64,000 nucleotides of DNA from Candidatus Eisenbacteria bacterium (GCA_016930695.1 JAFGGD010000055.1:1-64000), one strand, 5' to 3'; positions 1 through 9,334 are shown, numbered from the stretch's first letter. The notes: generated by a model from the sequence alone, not told the origin. Made by a program: numbers and translations.

Positions 1-1716
1 CTGGGAATTCACGACGGCCACAACGCCGCCGCCTGCCTCCTCGAAGACGGGGAGGTGCGCGCCGCCCTGCAGGAGGAACGCCTCACGCGGGTGAAGAACG
101 AGAACTGTTTCCCCGCCCGCGCCATCCGCAAGGTGCTGGAGATGACCGGCACCGACCCGGGCGACATCGACTTCGTGGCGATGCACTCCAGGCACATGCC
201 CTACGGCATGACCCGCGACGAGATCCTGAAGGAGTTCGCCGAGTCCCAGACTTTCAAGAGCGCGGTGAAGCAGCTCATCAAGAAAACACCCGCCAACGAA
301 TGGTTCCGCGGGAAGCGGCGCAAGGTGCGGTTGGAGGAGATGGCCGCCGCCGGGCTCCCCCTGGACCGGGCGCTCTTCGTCGACCATCACACCTGCCACG
401 CCGCCGCCGCCTATCACGGCTCCCCGTGGAAAGAGGGGAAGGTCCTTGTCCTCACCAACGACGGCGCCGGCGACGACTTGTGCGCCTCCGTACGGATCGG
501 CGAGAACGGCCGGCTCGGCCCGCCGATCGCGACGGTGGACTGGTCCCACTCCCTCGGCCTCATCTACGCCCAGGCGACCTTCGTCATGGGGATGGTCCCG
601 AACGAGCACGAATACAAGCTGATGGGGATGGCCCCCTTCGCGCCGGAGAGCGGCGCCCGCGTCGCCTACGACCGGTTCAAGGCGATGCTCGCCTTCGACG
701 GCGGCAAGGGGCTCACCTGGCGGCGGCGCCCCGGCGTCCCGCACACCTACTACAGCTACAAGTACATCCGCGACCTGACCGAGCGGCTCCGCTTCGACTG
801 GATCTGCGCCGGCCTGCAGCAATACACCGAGGAGCACCTCGCCACCTGGACGCGCAACGCGATCAAGGAAACGGGCGTCCGCCGGGTCGCCCTCGGCGGC
901 GGCGTCTTCATGAACGTGAAGGCGAACCAGCGAATCTACGAACTCCCCGAACTGAACGAGCTGTTCGTCTTCCCCTCCTGCGGCGACGAGATGAACGCCG
1001 TCGGCGCCGCTTTCCAAGTCTACGCCGAGGAGCGCGCCAAGAAGGGTGAGCCGGCGGACATCCCCGCGATCGGACCGATCTACTGGGGGCCGGAGCCGAC
1101 CGACGAGGAGCTGGAATCGATCGCGCCGTCGCTCCGCTCGAAGGGATACAGCGTGGAGCGCCCCGACGACCTGGAGACGACGGTGGCGGACATGATCGCC
1201 GACGGGGCGGTGGTGGCGCGCGCCTGCGGGCCGATGGAGTTCGGCGCCCGCGCCCTCGGCAACCGGTCGATCCTCGCCGACCCGACCCGGAACGACGTGG
1301 TCCGGATCATCAACGACATGATCAAGAACCGCGACTTCTGGATGCCCTTCGCGCCGGCCATGCTCGCCGAGCGGAGCGACGAGTACGTGGTCAACCCGAA
1401 GAAGATGGACGCGCCCTACATGATCATGACCTTCGACACCACCGAGCGGGTGGTCGACTTCCCGGCCGGCACCCAGCCCTACGACCGGACCGCTCGGCCC
1501 CAGTTCGTCCACAAGGAACAGAATCCGAAATTCCACCGGCTCATCTCCCGGTTCGCGGAGAGGACCGGCCGCGCCGTGGTGCTCAACACGTCCTTCAACC
1601 TGCATGGCTATCCGATCGTCTGCACCGCCGCCGACGCGGTGGACGTGCTCGAGAAATCGGGCCTGGAGAACCTGGCGGTCGCGAACCACCTGATCCGGAA
1701 GTCGAAGGGAAGCTAA
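1..1716 (+). CDS. Carbamoyltransferase (NodU/CmcH family), 5' truncated by window edge
   Basis: The reading frame is open from base 1, so the start lies outside the window. The visible 571 residues begin with LGIHDGHNAAACLLEDG, the N-terminal Kae1/TsaD-like nucleotide-binding fold of this family. They continue through DHHTCHAA (metal/active-site histidines) and GGGVFMNVKAN. The C-terminal domain carries FGARALGNRSILADP and KNRDFWMPFAPA. The family transfers a carbamoyl group from carbamoyl phosphate, via carbamoyl-AMP, to sugar or antibiotic hydroxyls. Glycosyltransferase genes follow at once, so decoration of a surface polysaccharide or glycolipid is the likely role. The actual acceptor cannot be read from sequence. 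Confidence 0.93.
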   Translation: MGIHDGHNAAACLLEDGEVRAALQEERLTRVKNENCFPARAIRKVLEMTGTDPGDIDFVAMHSRHMPYGMTRDEILKEFAESQTFKSAVKQLIKKTPANEWFRGKRRKVRLEEMAAAGLPLDRALFVDHHTCHAAAAYHGSPWKEGKVLVLTNDGAGDDLCASVRIGENGRLGPPIATVDWSHSLGLIYAQATFVMGMVPNEHEYKLMGMAPFAPESGARVAYDRFKAMLAFDGGKGLTWRRRPGVPHTYYSYKYIRDLTERLRFDWICAGLQQYTEEHLATWTRNAIKETGVRRVALGGGVFMNVKANQRIYELPELNELFVFPSCGDEMNAVGAAFQVYAEERAKKGEPADIPAIGPIYWGPEPTDEELESIAPSLRSKGYSVERPDDLETTVADMIADGAVVARACGPMEFGARALGNRSILADPTRNDVVRIINDMIKNRDFWMPFAPAMLAERSDEYVVNPKKMDAPYMIMTFDTTERVVDFPAGTQPYDRTARPQFVHKEQNPKFHRLISRFAERTGRAVVLNTSFNLHGYPIVCTAADAVDVLEKSGLENLAVANHLIRKSKGS

Positions 1717-1761
1717 CCCGCACGGGCCGCCCGGCGCGGCGGTCCGGCGACGGAGGGACCC

Positions 1762-2766
1762 ATGAGCCGTGAACCCTACCTGATCTTCGAGGACCCCGAA
1801 TGGGACCGCCGCCCGGGGCGGCGGGTCCTGGTCTTCGCCAACCTCTACCCCCATCCGGGCGCGGAGAACTACGGCACCTTCGTCTACGACGAGGTTCGGA
1901 TGCTCCGCCGGCTCGGTGTCGCGGCGGACGTCTTCTACCTGAACGGCCGGGCGAACCGGGCGAACTATTTCCGCGCCGTGCCCGGGTACTTCCGGCGCCT
2001 CCGGGAAAAGCGGTACGAAGTGGTGCACGCCCACCACACGCTGAGCGCGGCGGTGGCGGCGCTCCAGCGGCGGCTGCCGCTGGTGATCACCTTCCACGGG
2101 CCCGAGGTCTCCCAGTCCTACACCGCCCCCCTCTCCCGTTACCTGGCGCGGCGCGCCGAGGGCGCCATCGCGACGAGCCGCTGGGTGGAAAGCCACCTCG
2201 GCCGGAAGGCGGACGCCATCATTCCTCCCGGCGTCGACTACGACCTCTTCCGCCCCATGGACCAAGGCGAATCGAGGGCGAAGCTCGGCCTTCCGCCGGA
2301 CCGCCGGCAGGTTCTCTTCGTCGGCCTCGACCGTCCGGAAAAGCGGGTCTGGGCGGTCCGGGAGGCGACGGAGAAGCTCCGCGCCGCCGGAGAGCCGGCG
2401 GACCTGCTCCTCGCTCAAAACCTCGCGCATGAAGAAATCCCTCTCTACATGAATGCTGCGGACGTGCTGGTGCTCGTCTCTGAAGCGGAGGGGTCGCCGA
2501 TGGTGATCAAGGAGGCGATGGGCTGCAACCTCCCGATCGTCGCCAGCGACGTGGGAGACATCCGGGAGGTGATCGAGGGGACCGAGGGGTGCTTCCTCTG
2601 CGAAAAGACGGTGGAGGGGACCGTGGAGGCGATCCGGAAGGCGCTCGCCTTCGGCCGGCGCACCGACGGGCGGACCCGGACCGCGCCGTACTCGCTGGAG
2701 ACGAGCGCTCGCAGGGCGATGGAAGTGCACGAGAAGGCGCTGGCGAAGAGGGAGGGCGGCCGGTGA
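1762..2766 (+). CDS. Glycosyltransferase family 4 (GT-B fold)
   Basis: This 334-residue retaining GT-B glycosyltransferase is probably cytoplasmic and acts in polysaccharide assembly. The N-terminal domain has VFANLYPHPGAENYGTF and the acceptor-side HAHHT and TFHGPE motifs. The C-terminal domain has VLFVGLDRPEKR and the donor-binding EGSPMVIKEAMGCNLP (the E-x7-E element of GT4 enzymes). ATG 1762 is preceded by GGAGGG about 5 bases upstream. The TGA stop overlaps the GTG start of the next gene, so the two are translationally coupled. Donor and acceptor sugars are unknown. Confidence 0.9.
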   Translation: MSREPYLIFEDPEWDRRPGRRVLVFANLYPHPGAENYGTFVYDEVRMLRRLGVAADVFYLNGRANRANYFRAVPGYFRRLREKRYEVVHAHHTLSAAVAALQRRLPLVITFHGPEVSQSYTAPLSRYLARRAEGAIATSRWVESHLGRKADAIIPPGVDYDLFRPMDQGESRAKLGLPPDRRQVLFVGLDRPEKRVWAVREATEKLRAAGEPADLLLAQNLAHEEIPLYMNAADVLVLVSEAEGSPMVIKEAMGCNLPIVASDVGDIREVIEGTEGCFLCEKTVEGTVEAIRKALAFGRRTDGRTRTAPYSLETSARRAMEVHEKALAKREGGR

Positions 2767-3272
2767 CCGACGGCGGCGAAAGCGATCGGCGGATCCGGAT
2801 TCTGATTCCCCTCGGCGAGGGAGGGCACTCGAAGGAGATCCTCCACTTGGTCAGCCTCCTCGGAGACCGGTACGATTACCATTACATGATGGTCCGGGAG
2901 GACCCGATGAGCACGGACCGGCTTCCCGTGAAGGGGCGGGTACACCGCTGCCACCGCCCCCACCTGAAGGAGCGCCACCAGTGGAAGGCGCTCCTCGGCT
3001 ACGGCGTGCTCGCCCTCCATTCCGCGGGGATCCTCCTCCGCGCCCGCCCGCACGCCCTGGTCCACGCCGGCCCGGCGATGACCATCCCCGTCTCGGTGCT
3101 CTGCAAGATCTTTCGCATCCCGATCGTTTTTATCGAAACCGGTTCCCGGGTCCACACCGCCTCCCGGACCGGCCGTTTTCTCTACGGTTTGGCGGACCTG
3201 TTCCTGGTCCAGTGGCCCGAACTGCAAGAGGAGATTTTTCCCGATGCCTGCTACGCCGGCCTCCTCCTCTGA
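2763..3272 (+). CDS. Alg14/PssD-like glycosyltransferase acceptor subunit
   Basis: GTG 2763 overlaps the upstream stop as GTGA and gives 169 residues; a longer open frame upstream is only a shadow. The N-terminus IRILIPLGEGGHSKEILHL carries the GGH motif of Alg14/PssD proteins. KIFRIPIVFIETGSRVHTASRTG matches their conserved centre, in two pieces IPIVFIETGSRV and HTASRTG. In the family this subunit binds the lipid-linked acceptor at the membrane and recruits an Alg13/PssE-like catalytic partner. That partner is the next gene, overlapping by 29 bases. Confidence 0.85.
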   Translation: MTDGGESDRRIRILIPLGEGGHSKEILHLVSLLGDRYDYHYMMVREDPMSTDRLPVKGRVHRCHRPHLKERHQWKALLGYGVLALHSAGILLRARPHALVHAGPAMTIPVSVLCKIFRIPIVFIETGSRVHTASRTGRFLYGLADLFLVQWPELQEEIFPDACYAGLLL

Positions 3273-3801
3273 GCCGCGCGGCGAAGGCGGCATCGTCTTC
3301 GTCACCGTGGGAACCACCGACTTCGATCCGCTCCTCCGCGCCGCCGACGAGGCCGCGCCGCGGCTCGGCCTACCGGTGGAGTTCCAGATCGGCATCGGCG
3401 CCTACGAACCACGCGGCGGCGCCTGGGTCCGGCACGTCCCCTCCCTCGACCCTTACTACGACCGGGCGGCGGTGGTGGTCGCCCACGGCGGCGCCGGCAC
3501 GATCCTTGAGGTCCTCCGGCGCGGCATCCCCCTCGTCTCGGCGGAAAACCCGGACCGCCCGGACCGGCACCAGCGCGACCTGATCGGCCACATGGCGGAG
3601 CGGGGCCGGCTGATCTGGTGCGAGGACCTCTCCCGCTTGGACGACGCGGTGAAACGGGCACTTGCCATGCCCCGCCCGGAACCGCTCGTCACCCCTCCCC
3701 CGCGAGTGCACGAGGTGGTGGGAGATTTTCTCGGCGCCATCGCCCGACGCGAGGATCGGCGCGCCGCCGCACGGCGCTGGCGGGGCAAGCGGCTGGAGTA
3801 G
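3244..3801 (+). CDS. Alg13/PssE-like glycosyltransferase catalytic subunit (GT28 C-terminal domain)
   Basis: This 185-residue protein resembles the C-terminal nucleotide-sugar-binding half of GT28 enzymes (MurG, Alg13). It starts IVFVTVGTTDFDPLLRA and carries the donor-site signature VVAHGGAGTILEVLRRGIP. The conserved DRPDRHQRDLI also fits. Its first 29 bases overlap the Alg14-like gene, as expected for two halves of one enzyme. Together they probably add a UDP-sugar to a lipid carrier during exopolysaccharide assembly. The Ala/Arg-rich tail (about residues 165-185) is poorly conserved. Confidence 0.87.
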   Translation: MPATPASSSEPRGEGGIVFVTVGTTDFDPLLRAADEAAPRLGLPVEFQIGIGAYEPRGGAWVRHVPSLDPYYDRAAVVVAHGGAGTILEVLRRGIPLVSAENPDRPDRHQRDLIGHMAERGRLIWCEDLSRLDDAVKRALAMPRPEPLVTPPPRVHEVVGDFLGAIARREDRRAAARRWRGKRLE

Positions 3802-3806
3802 TCCGG

Positions 3807-3822
3807 CAACCAGATACCTTTT
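3807..3822 (+). repeat. Half-copy of a REP-like palindrome
   Basis: A single arm of the repeat family described at 21808-21858, here CAACCAGATACCTTTT, lies just after the stop of the Alg13-like gene. Confidence 0.6.
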
Positions 3823-3872
3823 CTGCTCAGATCTCTTTTCTGCTATCGGCATCGAACCGATCGGACCAATCG

Positions 3873-3928
3873 GTAACCAGATACCTTTCCGCCCTTGGAA
3901 GACGAGGACAGAACAAGCATCTGGTTAC
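3873..3928. repeat. Degenerate REP-like inverted repeat
   Basis: Arms GTAACCAGAT (3873-3882) and ATCTGGTTAC (3919-3928) are perfect 10-base complements around a 36-base loop that has lost most of the inner stem. It lies between two convergent genes. It belongs to the same family as the copies near 20.2 and 21.6-21.9 kb. Confidence 0.7.
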
Positions 3929-3992
3929 GAGCGCCCAGACTCCCTCGTAGTCTTCGTAGTGAAGGAAACCGTGCAAGAAAAAGAAGAGGGCC

Positions 3993-4937
3993 CTACGCCT
4001 TCCGGTGATACCCGAAACAGAGAATCAACGGCCAGGCGAGGATGGCGTAGAGCGCTCGGTAGCGCCCGGGGAGGTTCTCCTTCCACGCCCGGTCGGGCCG
4101 GAAGGTGAGGGTCTTCGACTCGGCGGCGAGGAGAATGCTGCCCGACACGTTGTGCCCGAAGGAGAACGGCTCGCCCCGCTCGATCCGGCCCGCCATCTCC
4201 GAAAGATCGAGATCGAGGAATCGGCCGAGCCGCTCGATCTCTCGCCGGGGGTTCTCGCACAGATCCTCGTAGAACAACCGGTGGACCCGCCCCGGATTCA
4301 TCCACCCGTAAAGGATCGACAGCGAATTGGAGGCGGCCCATGCCCATGCGGTCAGGGCCATCGCCGGCGCGTGGTGCTTCGGATGGGTGTCCCGCCGGAG
4401 CACCTGGAACGGCTTGCCCGCGCGGAGCCGCTTCAGCCGGGACCACAGTTCCCCCCGGCCGTCGCGGACCATGTGGATCACCTTCGCCTTCCGGAAACGC
4501 TTCAGGAGGAGCGCCGCCCGGGCGAGGTCCTTCGAGGAATCGACGACGAAGCGCGCGCCGGCGCGGCGGGCGATCGTCGCGTAGAGGTCTCGGTTCATCG
4601 GCAGGTACCGGTCCTTCACCCAGGCCGGAAGCCCGACGCCGGTCAGGATCGCCGGGATCCGCTGGGGCATGTCGATCCGGCCGAGCATCCGCCCGAACTC
4701 TTCCCAGCTCGTATCGGGATGGCGCTCCCCCAGCTCGCGCCGGACCGGACCCCAGAAAGGGCACTCGTCCAGTCTGGCGCCGCAGGTGCAGGGACAGTCC
4801 GGCACGCGGAACCCGTTGGTGATTTCCCCGGCGGTGACCACCTCCGGGTGGTTGCCGAGCACCAGGTCGAGGGTGGTCGAACCGCTGTGGCCGCGGCCCA
4901 TGATGTAGAGGATCGTCGGATCGTCCGTACCGTTCAT
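3993..4937 (-). CDS. Sulfotransferase family protein
   Basis: This 314-residue protein has ILYIMGRGHSGSTTLDLVL at residues 9-27. That is the PAPS 5'-phosphosulfate loop (RGxSGST) of sulfotransferases. The 3'-phosphate binding region is represented by VDSSKD and VIHMVRDGRG. Such enzymes move sulfate from PAPS to sugars or other hydroxyls. Four cysteines in PDCPCTCGARLDECPFW may bind metal or form disulfides. It faces the glycan genes convergently and may modify the same polymer, but this is inference from position only. Confidence 0.85.
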   Translation of the reverse strand: MNGTDDPTILYIMGRGHSGSTTLDLVLGNHPEVVTAGEITNGFRVPDCPCTCGARLDECPFWGPVRRELGERHPDTSWEEFGRMLGRIDMPQRIPAILTGVGLPAWVKDRYLPMNRDLYATIARRAGARFVVDSSKDLARAALLLKRFRKAKVIHMVRDGRGELWSRLKRLRAGKPFQVLRRDTHPKHHAPAMALTAWAWAASNSLSILYGWMNPGRVHRLFYEDLCENPRREIERLGRFLDLDLSEMAGRIERGEPFSFGHNVSGSILLAAESKTLTFRPDRAWKENLPGRYRALYAILAWPLILCFGYHRKA

Positions 4938-5048
4938 CGACCGCGCTCCCTGAGTGAAATCTTTCGGGAAGGCGTCCGGGCAAGCCTTCGTCGGTTCGTC
5001 GACAGGTGATTCTATCAGCCGGTCCCGGAGGGGACAAGGAACGGGCGG

Positions 5049-7298
5049 TCAGTCCCCCACCGGCCGCCACCGTTTCAGGTCGATCGAGTTCAGCACCACC
5101 GAGACCGAGGAGAGGGCCATGGCGAGCCCGGCGATCTCCGGCGGCAGGAGGAGACCCCAGCGTGCGAAGAGACCCGCCGCGAAGGGGATCATCAGCACGT
5201 TGTAGAGGAGGGCCCAAAAGAGGTTGATGCGGATCTTGCGCAGGACGGCGCGTCCCAGCTCGACGGCGACCGCCGCGTCCGCCGGATCGCCGTGGACGAG
5301 CACCACGTCCCCCGCTTCCTTCGCCACGTCCGTGCCGGCGCCGATGGCGATCCCCACGTCCGCTCGGGCCAGGGCGGGGGCGTCGTTGATCCCGTCCCCC
5401 ACCATGGCGACCGGCCCGCCCGCTTCGCGGCGCGCCTCTTCGACGATCTCCGCCTTCCCTTCCGGCAGCACCTCCGCCCAAACCCGGCCGACGCCGATCC
5501 GCGATCCGATCGCCTCGGCGGTGGCGCGCCTGTCGCCGGTGACGAGACCGGTGGAGATCCCCATCGCCCTGATCCGCGCGATGGCGTCCACGGCCCGATC
5601 CTTCGGCTCGTCCCGGAAAGCGAAGAGCGCCCGCGCCGCGTCGTCCACGGCGAGCCAGAGCGTCGTTTTCCCTTCCCGCTCGAGCCGCGCCGCCTCCGCC
5701 GCGAGCGCCCCCGGGTCGATTCCCTCTTCGCGCAGGAGCCTCTCCGAGCCGAGTAGACCGCGCCCCCCGTCGACCGCGAAACGGATCCCCCGCCCGGCCA
5801 GTTCCATCCCCTGCCGGGCCGGCTCCCCCGCCGTCCCCTCCGCCGCGGCGCGCCGGACGATCGCCAGCGAGAGGGGATGCGTGCTGACGGCGGCCGCGGA
5901 GGCGGCGAGGGCGAGGACGTCTTTCTCGTTCGTCCCCTCCGCCGGCAGGATGTCGGTGAGCGAAGGAACACCGCGGGTGATCGTTCCGGTCTTGTCGAAG
6001 AGGACGGTCCGCACACGGGCGATCGCCTCGAGCGCCGAGCCGCGTTTGAAGAGAACGCCGCGGCCGAGAGCGACGCCGGACCCGACCAGAATCGCCGTCG
6101 GCGTGGCGAGGCCGAGCGCGCAAGGGCAGGCGACGGCGAGCACCGCCACCGCTCGGGAGAGCGAAAAGGAGGCGCCGGCGCCGAGCGCGACGAGCCAAAC
6201 CAGGAAGGCGATCGCCGCCACGGCGACCACCGCCGGCACGAAGCGGTGCGAGACCCTGTCGGCGTAGCGCTGGATCGGCGCGCGGTCGAGCTGGGCCTCC
6301 TCGGTCATGCGGACCACGCGGGCGAGGAAGGTGGCGTCCCCGACGGCGACGGCCCGGAGAACCAGATTTCCCTCCAGGACGAGGGTGCCGCCGGTCACCT
6401 CTTCGCCGGGGCGATGCCAGACCGGCACCGATTCGCCGGTCACGTACGCCTCGTCCACCGCCGCCTCTCCCTCCTCGATCACGCCGTCCACGGCGACCCG
6501 CTCTCCGGCGCGCGCGCGGACTCGATTCCCCACGGCGAGTTCCGCCGCGTCCACTTCCCTCTCCCCCCCGGCGTCGACAAGGAGCGCTCGGTCCGGCCGC
6601 CGCCGGAGGAGGGCGCGCATCGCGTCGCCGGCGCGCCCCTTGGCCCTCGCCTCCAGATAACGGCCGAAGCGGATGAAGAGGATCAGCATGGCGGCGGTTT
6701 CGAAGAAGGGTCGCTCCCCCGGGGAGAGGTCGGGGAAGAGGACGAGAAGCGCGCTGTAACCCCAGGCGGCGGTGATGCCGAGCGCGACCAGCACGTCCAT
6801 GCCGGCGAAACCGACCCGCATCGAGCGGAAGGCGCCCCGGTAGAAGCGAAGCCCGCCCGTGAACTGGAGGATCGTGGCGAGGGCGAGCATCACCCAGGGA
6901 GCGCGGGGAACCGAGGCGGCTCCTTGATGAATCAACAGAATGGGAAGGGCGAGGGCGGCCACGCCGAGGAGCCGCATCCTCTCGTCGGTCGGGTTTCCCT
7001 CCTCCGCCTCGTCCGCCGGCACGGCGCGGTAGCCGGCGCGCTTCACCGCCTCCAACAGGTCTTCCACGCCGGCGCGGGCCGGATCGTAACGGACCGACGC
7101 GGCCTCCGCGGCGGCGTTCACCACCGCGCCCGCCACCCCCGGCACGGAACGGAGCGCCTTCTCCACCGCGCGCGCGCAGTTGGCGCAGCTCATCCCCCGC
7201 ACGGCGAGCCGGGCCCGCATCAACTCCTCCGGGCCCGCCTCGGGCGCGGGCGCCTCCGGCGGCGGAGCGGACGTCGCGCGGCTCTTTCCGCCCTTCAT
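5049..7298 (-). CDS. copA: Copper-translocating P1B-type ATPase
   Basis: The protein has 749 residues from ATG 7298, chosen because AGAGGG lies 6 bases upstream; an in-frame ATG at 7328 with GAGG nearby is possible. An N-terminal heavy-metal-associated domain has GMSCANC (about residues 36-42). Eight membrane segments are expected. The actuator loop has TGES, the metal site is CPC in VACPCALGLATPTA, the phosphorylation site is DKTGT and the hinge is GDGINDAPALA. HMA plus CPC indicates Cu(I) export across the inner membrane. It lies 87 bases downstream of an unknown gene on the same strand, probably co-transcribed. Confidence 0.95.
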   Translation of the reverse strand: MKGGKSRATSAPPPEAPAPEAGPEELMRARLAVRGMSCANCARAVEKALRSVPGVAGAVVNAAAEAASVRYDPARAGVEDLLEAVKRAGYRAVPADEAEEGNPTDERMRLLGVAALALPILLIHQGAASVPRAPWVMLALATILQFTGGLRFYRGAFRSMRVGFAGMDVLVALGITAAWGYSALLVLFPDLSPGERPFFETAAMLILFIRFGRYLEARAKGRAGDAMRALLRRRPDRALLVDAGGEREVDAAELAVGNRVRARAGERVAVDGVIEEGEAAVDEAYVTGESVPVWHRPGEEVTGGTLVLEGNLVLRAVAVGDATFLARVVRMTEEAQLDRAPIQRYADRVSHRFVPAVVAVAAIAFLVWLVALGAGASFSLSRAVAVLAVACPCALGLATPTAILVGSGVALGRGVLFKRGSALEAIARVRTVLFDKTGTITRGVPSLTDILPAEGTNEKDVLALAASAAAVSTHPLSLAIVRRAAAEGTAGEPARQGMELAGRGIRFAVDGGRGLLGSERLLREEGIDPGALAAEAARLEREGKTTLWLAVDDAARALFAFRDEPKDRAVDAIARIRAMGISTGLVTGDRRATAEAIGSRIGVGRVWAEVLPEGKAEIVEEARREAGGPVAMVGDGINDAPALARADVGIAIGAGTDVAKEAGDVVLVHGDPADAAVAVELGRAVLRKIRINLFWALLYNVLMIPFAAGLFARWGLLLPPEIAGLAMALSSVSVVLNSIDLKRWRPVGD

Positions 7299-7385
7299 CG
7301 GTTCCCTCTGTGGACAGTGTTGGACCATAACCTCAACATAATGGATCGGGAAACGCTCATCGAGAACGGCGGGCGCGGCCCCTCC

Positions 7386-7937
7386 TCACTCCCCCCGCTC
7401 CTCTTCCGCCCAAACGGCGAGGGCGCGGGCGAAAAATCGCAATTGGCCCCGCTCGCTCAGCTCCGCGATCCGCCCGAGCGCTTCCTTATAGAGGCGCGAA
7501 CGCTCCGCGGGGGAAAGCGACTCGCCGAGCCGTCCCGGATCGCCTCCCTTTTCCCGGTCCGAGCCCTCAAAAACCGGGCGGGTCTCCTCGGCGGCTTGGA
7601 GCGCCTCGAACAGTTTGCGCGTGGAGGATCGTTTCGACATGGCGTAACGGAACACGCCGTCGGCGGCGCACCACGATTCGAGCACGTGCATCGTCCGCCC
7701 GCGCGACTCCTCGTCCATCCCACCGAGGAATTCGGCGAGACGATCGAAGAGGAGCTTCCGCCGCTCCTCTTTCAGCATCTTGCCGAACGCCTCCGGCCGC
7801 ATTCCCATCCAGGGCTCCTCCGGATCCTCGCCGACCGACTCGATGAAGATCGGCCGAAGCTCCGGCAGCGCGTGAAAGGCGGCGAAGGCCGCGTCGGGGT
7901 ATCGATCGGCGAGGCGCACCAGGTTTCTTCGAATCAT
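7386..7937 (-). CDS. Unknown protein upstream of copA
   Basis: ATG 7937 is preceded by GGAGGAG about 4 bases upstream, giving 183 residues; the longer open frame to 8138 is not used. I do not recognise the family. It is predicted cytoplasmic, rich in charged helices (for example KMLKEERRKLLFDRLAEFL), with one cysteine (ESWCAADG) and no signal peptide or membrane segment. The only contextual clue is its place ahead of copA. A role in metal stress is conceivable but unsupported by any motif. Confidence 0.72.
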   Translation of the reverse strand: MIRRNLVRLADRYPDAAFAAFHALPELRPIFIESVGEDPEEPWMGMRPEAFGKMLKEERRKLLFDRLAEFLGGMDEESRGRTMHVLESWCAADGVFRYAMSKRSSTRKLFEALQAAEETRPVFEGSDREKGGDPGRLGESLSPAERSRLYKEALGRIAELSERGQLRFFARALAVWAEEERGE

Positions 7938-8092
7938 CTTCTCCTCCGATGCGCGCGGCGGGACGGGGCGACGCCGACCGGCGCCCGCCGCCGCGGTCCA
8001 TTCGTCGGCCCCATTGTGATCGGACGGGCGGGCCGATCCAAGCCGAATCGTTCCGGCCTCCATCGCGCGGGGGAGGGGCGGGGCGGAAAAAC

Positions 8093-8121
8093 TGGACAGG
8101 CCGCCGCGCGGGGCGTAGTCT
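8093..8121 (+). promoter_or_regulatory. Weak sigma70-type promoter for the 8.2-12.0 kb glycan operon
   Basis: TGGACA (8093-8098) and TAGTCT (8116-8121) are separated by 17 bases. They lie about 60 bases before the first glycosyltransferase start, in a 245-base divergent intergenic region. The -10 is a poor match. Confidence 0.3.
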
Positions 8122-8182
8122 AACGTATTCAATCTCAACGAATAAGACCTTCCCCTTCGGGGGCGGGGCGGAGATTACGAAG

Positions 8183-9334
8183 GTGCGCGTCCTGCAGATC
8201 AGCCGATCCCTCGAGCCGACCGGAGGCATCGCCCGTGTCGCCCATCACCTGGCCAGGGAGTTCCGGCGCGCGGGCGTGGCGGTGGAGAACATCGGCTGGT
8301 ATCCGCGCGAGCTTCCCGCCGAAACGGACCTCGGCGCGCGGCGGGCTCCTCCGGCGATCGCGCGCGTCGCCGGTGCCGCGCGGAACCGCCGCCTCCGTGT
8401 CTTCCTCGAGGTGGTTCTCTTCTCGCTCTGGTCGGGCGGCGCGGCGCGGCGCGCCCTGCGCGAAGGGGACATCATCCTCTCCCACGGTGATTCCTTCATG
8501 GGTGACGTTTTCGTGGCGCACAGCTGCCACCGCGCCGCGGTGGAGGCGAAACGCGCCGCGGGGGAGCGGCGCTGGATGCTCTACCCCCTCCACTGGTTCG
8601 TCCTCTTCCGCGAGGCGTTGGTCTTCCGCCGGCGGCGGCCCCATCTGATCGCCATCAGCCGCGGCGTGGCGGACGAGTTTCGCCGTTTCCACCGCTATCC
8701 CGACGACCGCATCCACTTCATCCCCAACGGCGTCGATCGGGAACGTTTCCGGCCCGCCGCCGACAAGATCGCTCTCCGCCGCGAGCTGGGGCTCCCGGAG
8801 GAGAAAACGCTCCTCCTCTTCGTGGGGCACGAGTTCGCGCGTAAAGGTCTTTCGATCATCCTGGAGGGGATGGCGGGGTGCGCCGCCGCGGAAGGCGCGC
8901 TCCTCCTCGTCGCCGGCGGCGACGACCCCTCTCCCTACGTCGAAAGAGCGCGCGCCCTCGGGATCGCCGGGCGGGTCCTTTTCCTCGGCGCGCGCAGTGA
9001 CGTGCACCGCCTCTACGCCGCGGCGGACCTCTTCGTCTTCCTCTCCAACTACGAGTCCTGCCCGCTGGTCGGGCTCGAAGCGCTCGCCTCGGGACTTCCG
9101 GTGATCACCACGCGGGTGAGCGGCATGGAGGATTTCATCCGCCACGGCGAGAACGGTTTCTTCGTCGAACGGAACGAAGCGGCGTTCACCGCGACGCTCG
9201 GACGGGTGATCGGCGACGCGGATCTCCGGGCGAGGATAAGCGCCGCCGCCCGCCCCTCCACCGAGCCCTACGCTTGGGCGAAAATCGCGGCGCGCACCAT
9301 CGAAACGATGGAGAGGATCGGAGGGATGCGATGA
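8183..9334 (+). CDS. Glycosyltransferase family 4 (GT-B fold)
   Basis: I chose GTG 8183 (383 residues) because the fold begins at VRVLQISRSLEPTGGIARV and GGAG lies about 10 bases upstream. The longer open frame from 7949 runs through the divergent promoter region. The C-terminal half has LLLFVGHEFARKG, the nucleotide-sugar binding NYESCPLVGLEALASGLPV and ITTRVSGMEDFI, typical of GT4 enzymes. The stop overlaps the next start (ATGA). With the following flippase and second glycosyltransferase it forms a compact operon for assembly and export of a lipid-linked glycan. Confidence 0.88.
   Translation: MRVLQISRSLEPTGGIARVAHHLAREFRRAGVAVENIGWYPRELPAETDLGARRAPPAIARVAGAARNRRLRVFLEVVLFSLWSGGAARRALREGDIILSHGDSFMGDVFVAHSCHRAAVEAKRAAGERRWMLYPLHWFVLFREALVFRRRRPHLIAISRGVADEFRRFHRYPDDRIHFIPNGVDRERFRPAADKIALRRELGLPEEKTLLLFVGHEFARKGLSIILEGMAGCAAAEGALLLVAGGDDPSPYVERARALGIAGRVLFLGARSDVHRLYAAADLFVFLSNYESCPLVGLEALASGLPVITTRVSGMEDFIRHGENGFFVERNEAAFTATLGRVIGDADLRARISAAARPSTEPYAWAKIAARTIETMERIGGMR

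Noticed and set aside
3925-6198. Long minus-strand frame of 757 residues overlapping copA and the sulfotransferase
   Set aside because: Its Arg/Gly-rich composition is typical of GC-rich shadow frames, and both overlapped genes have clear family motifs.
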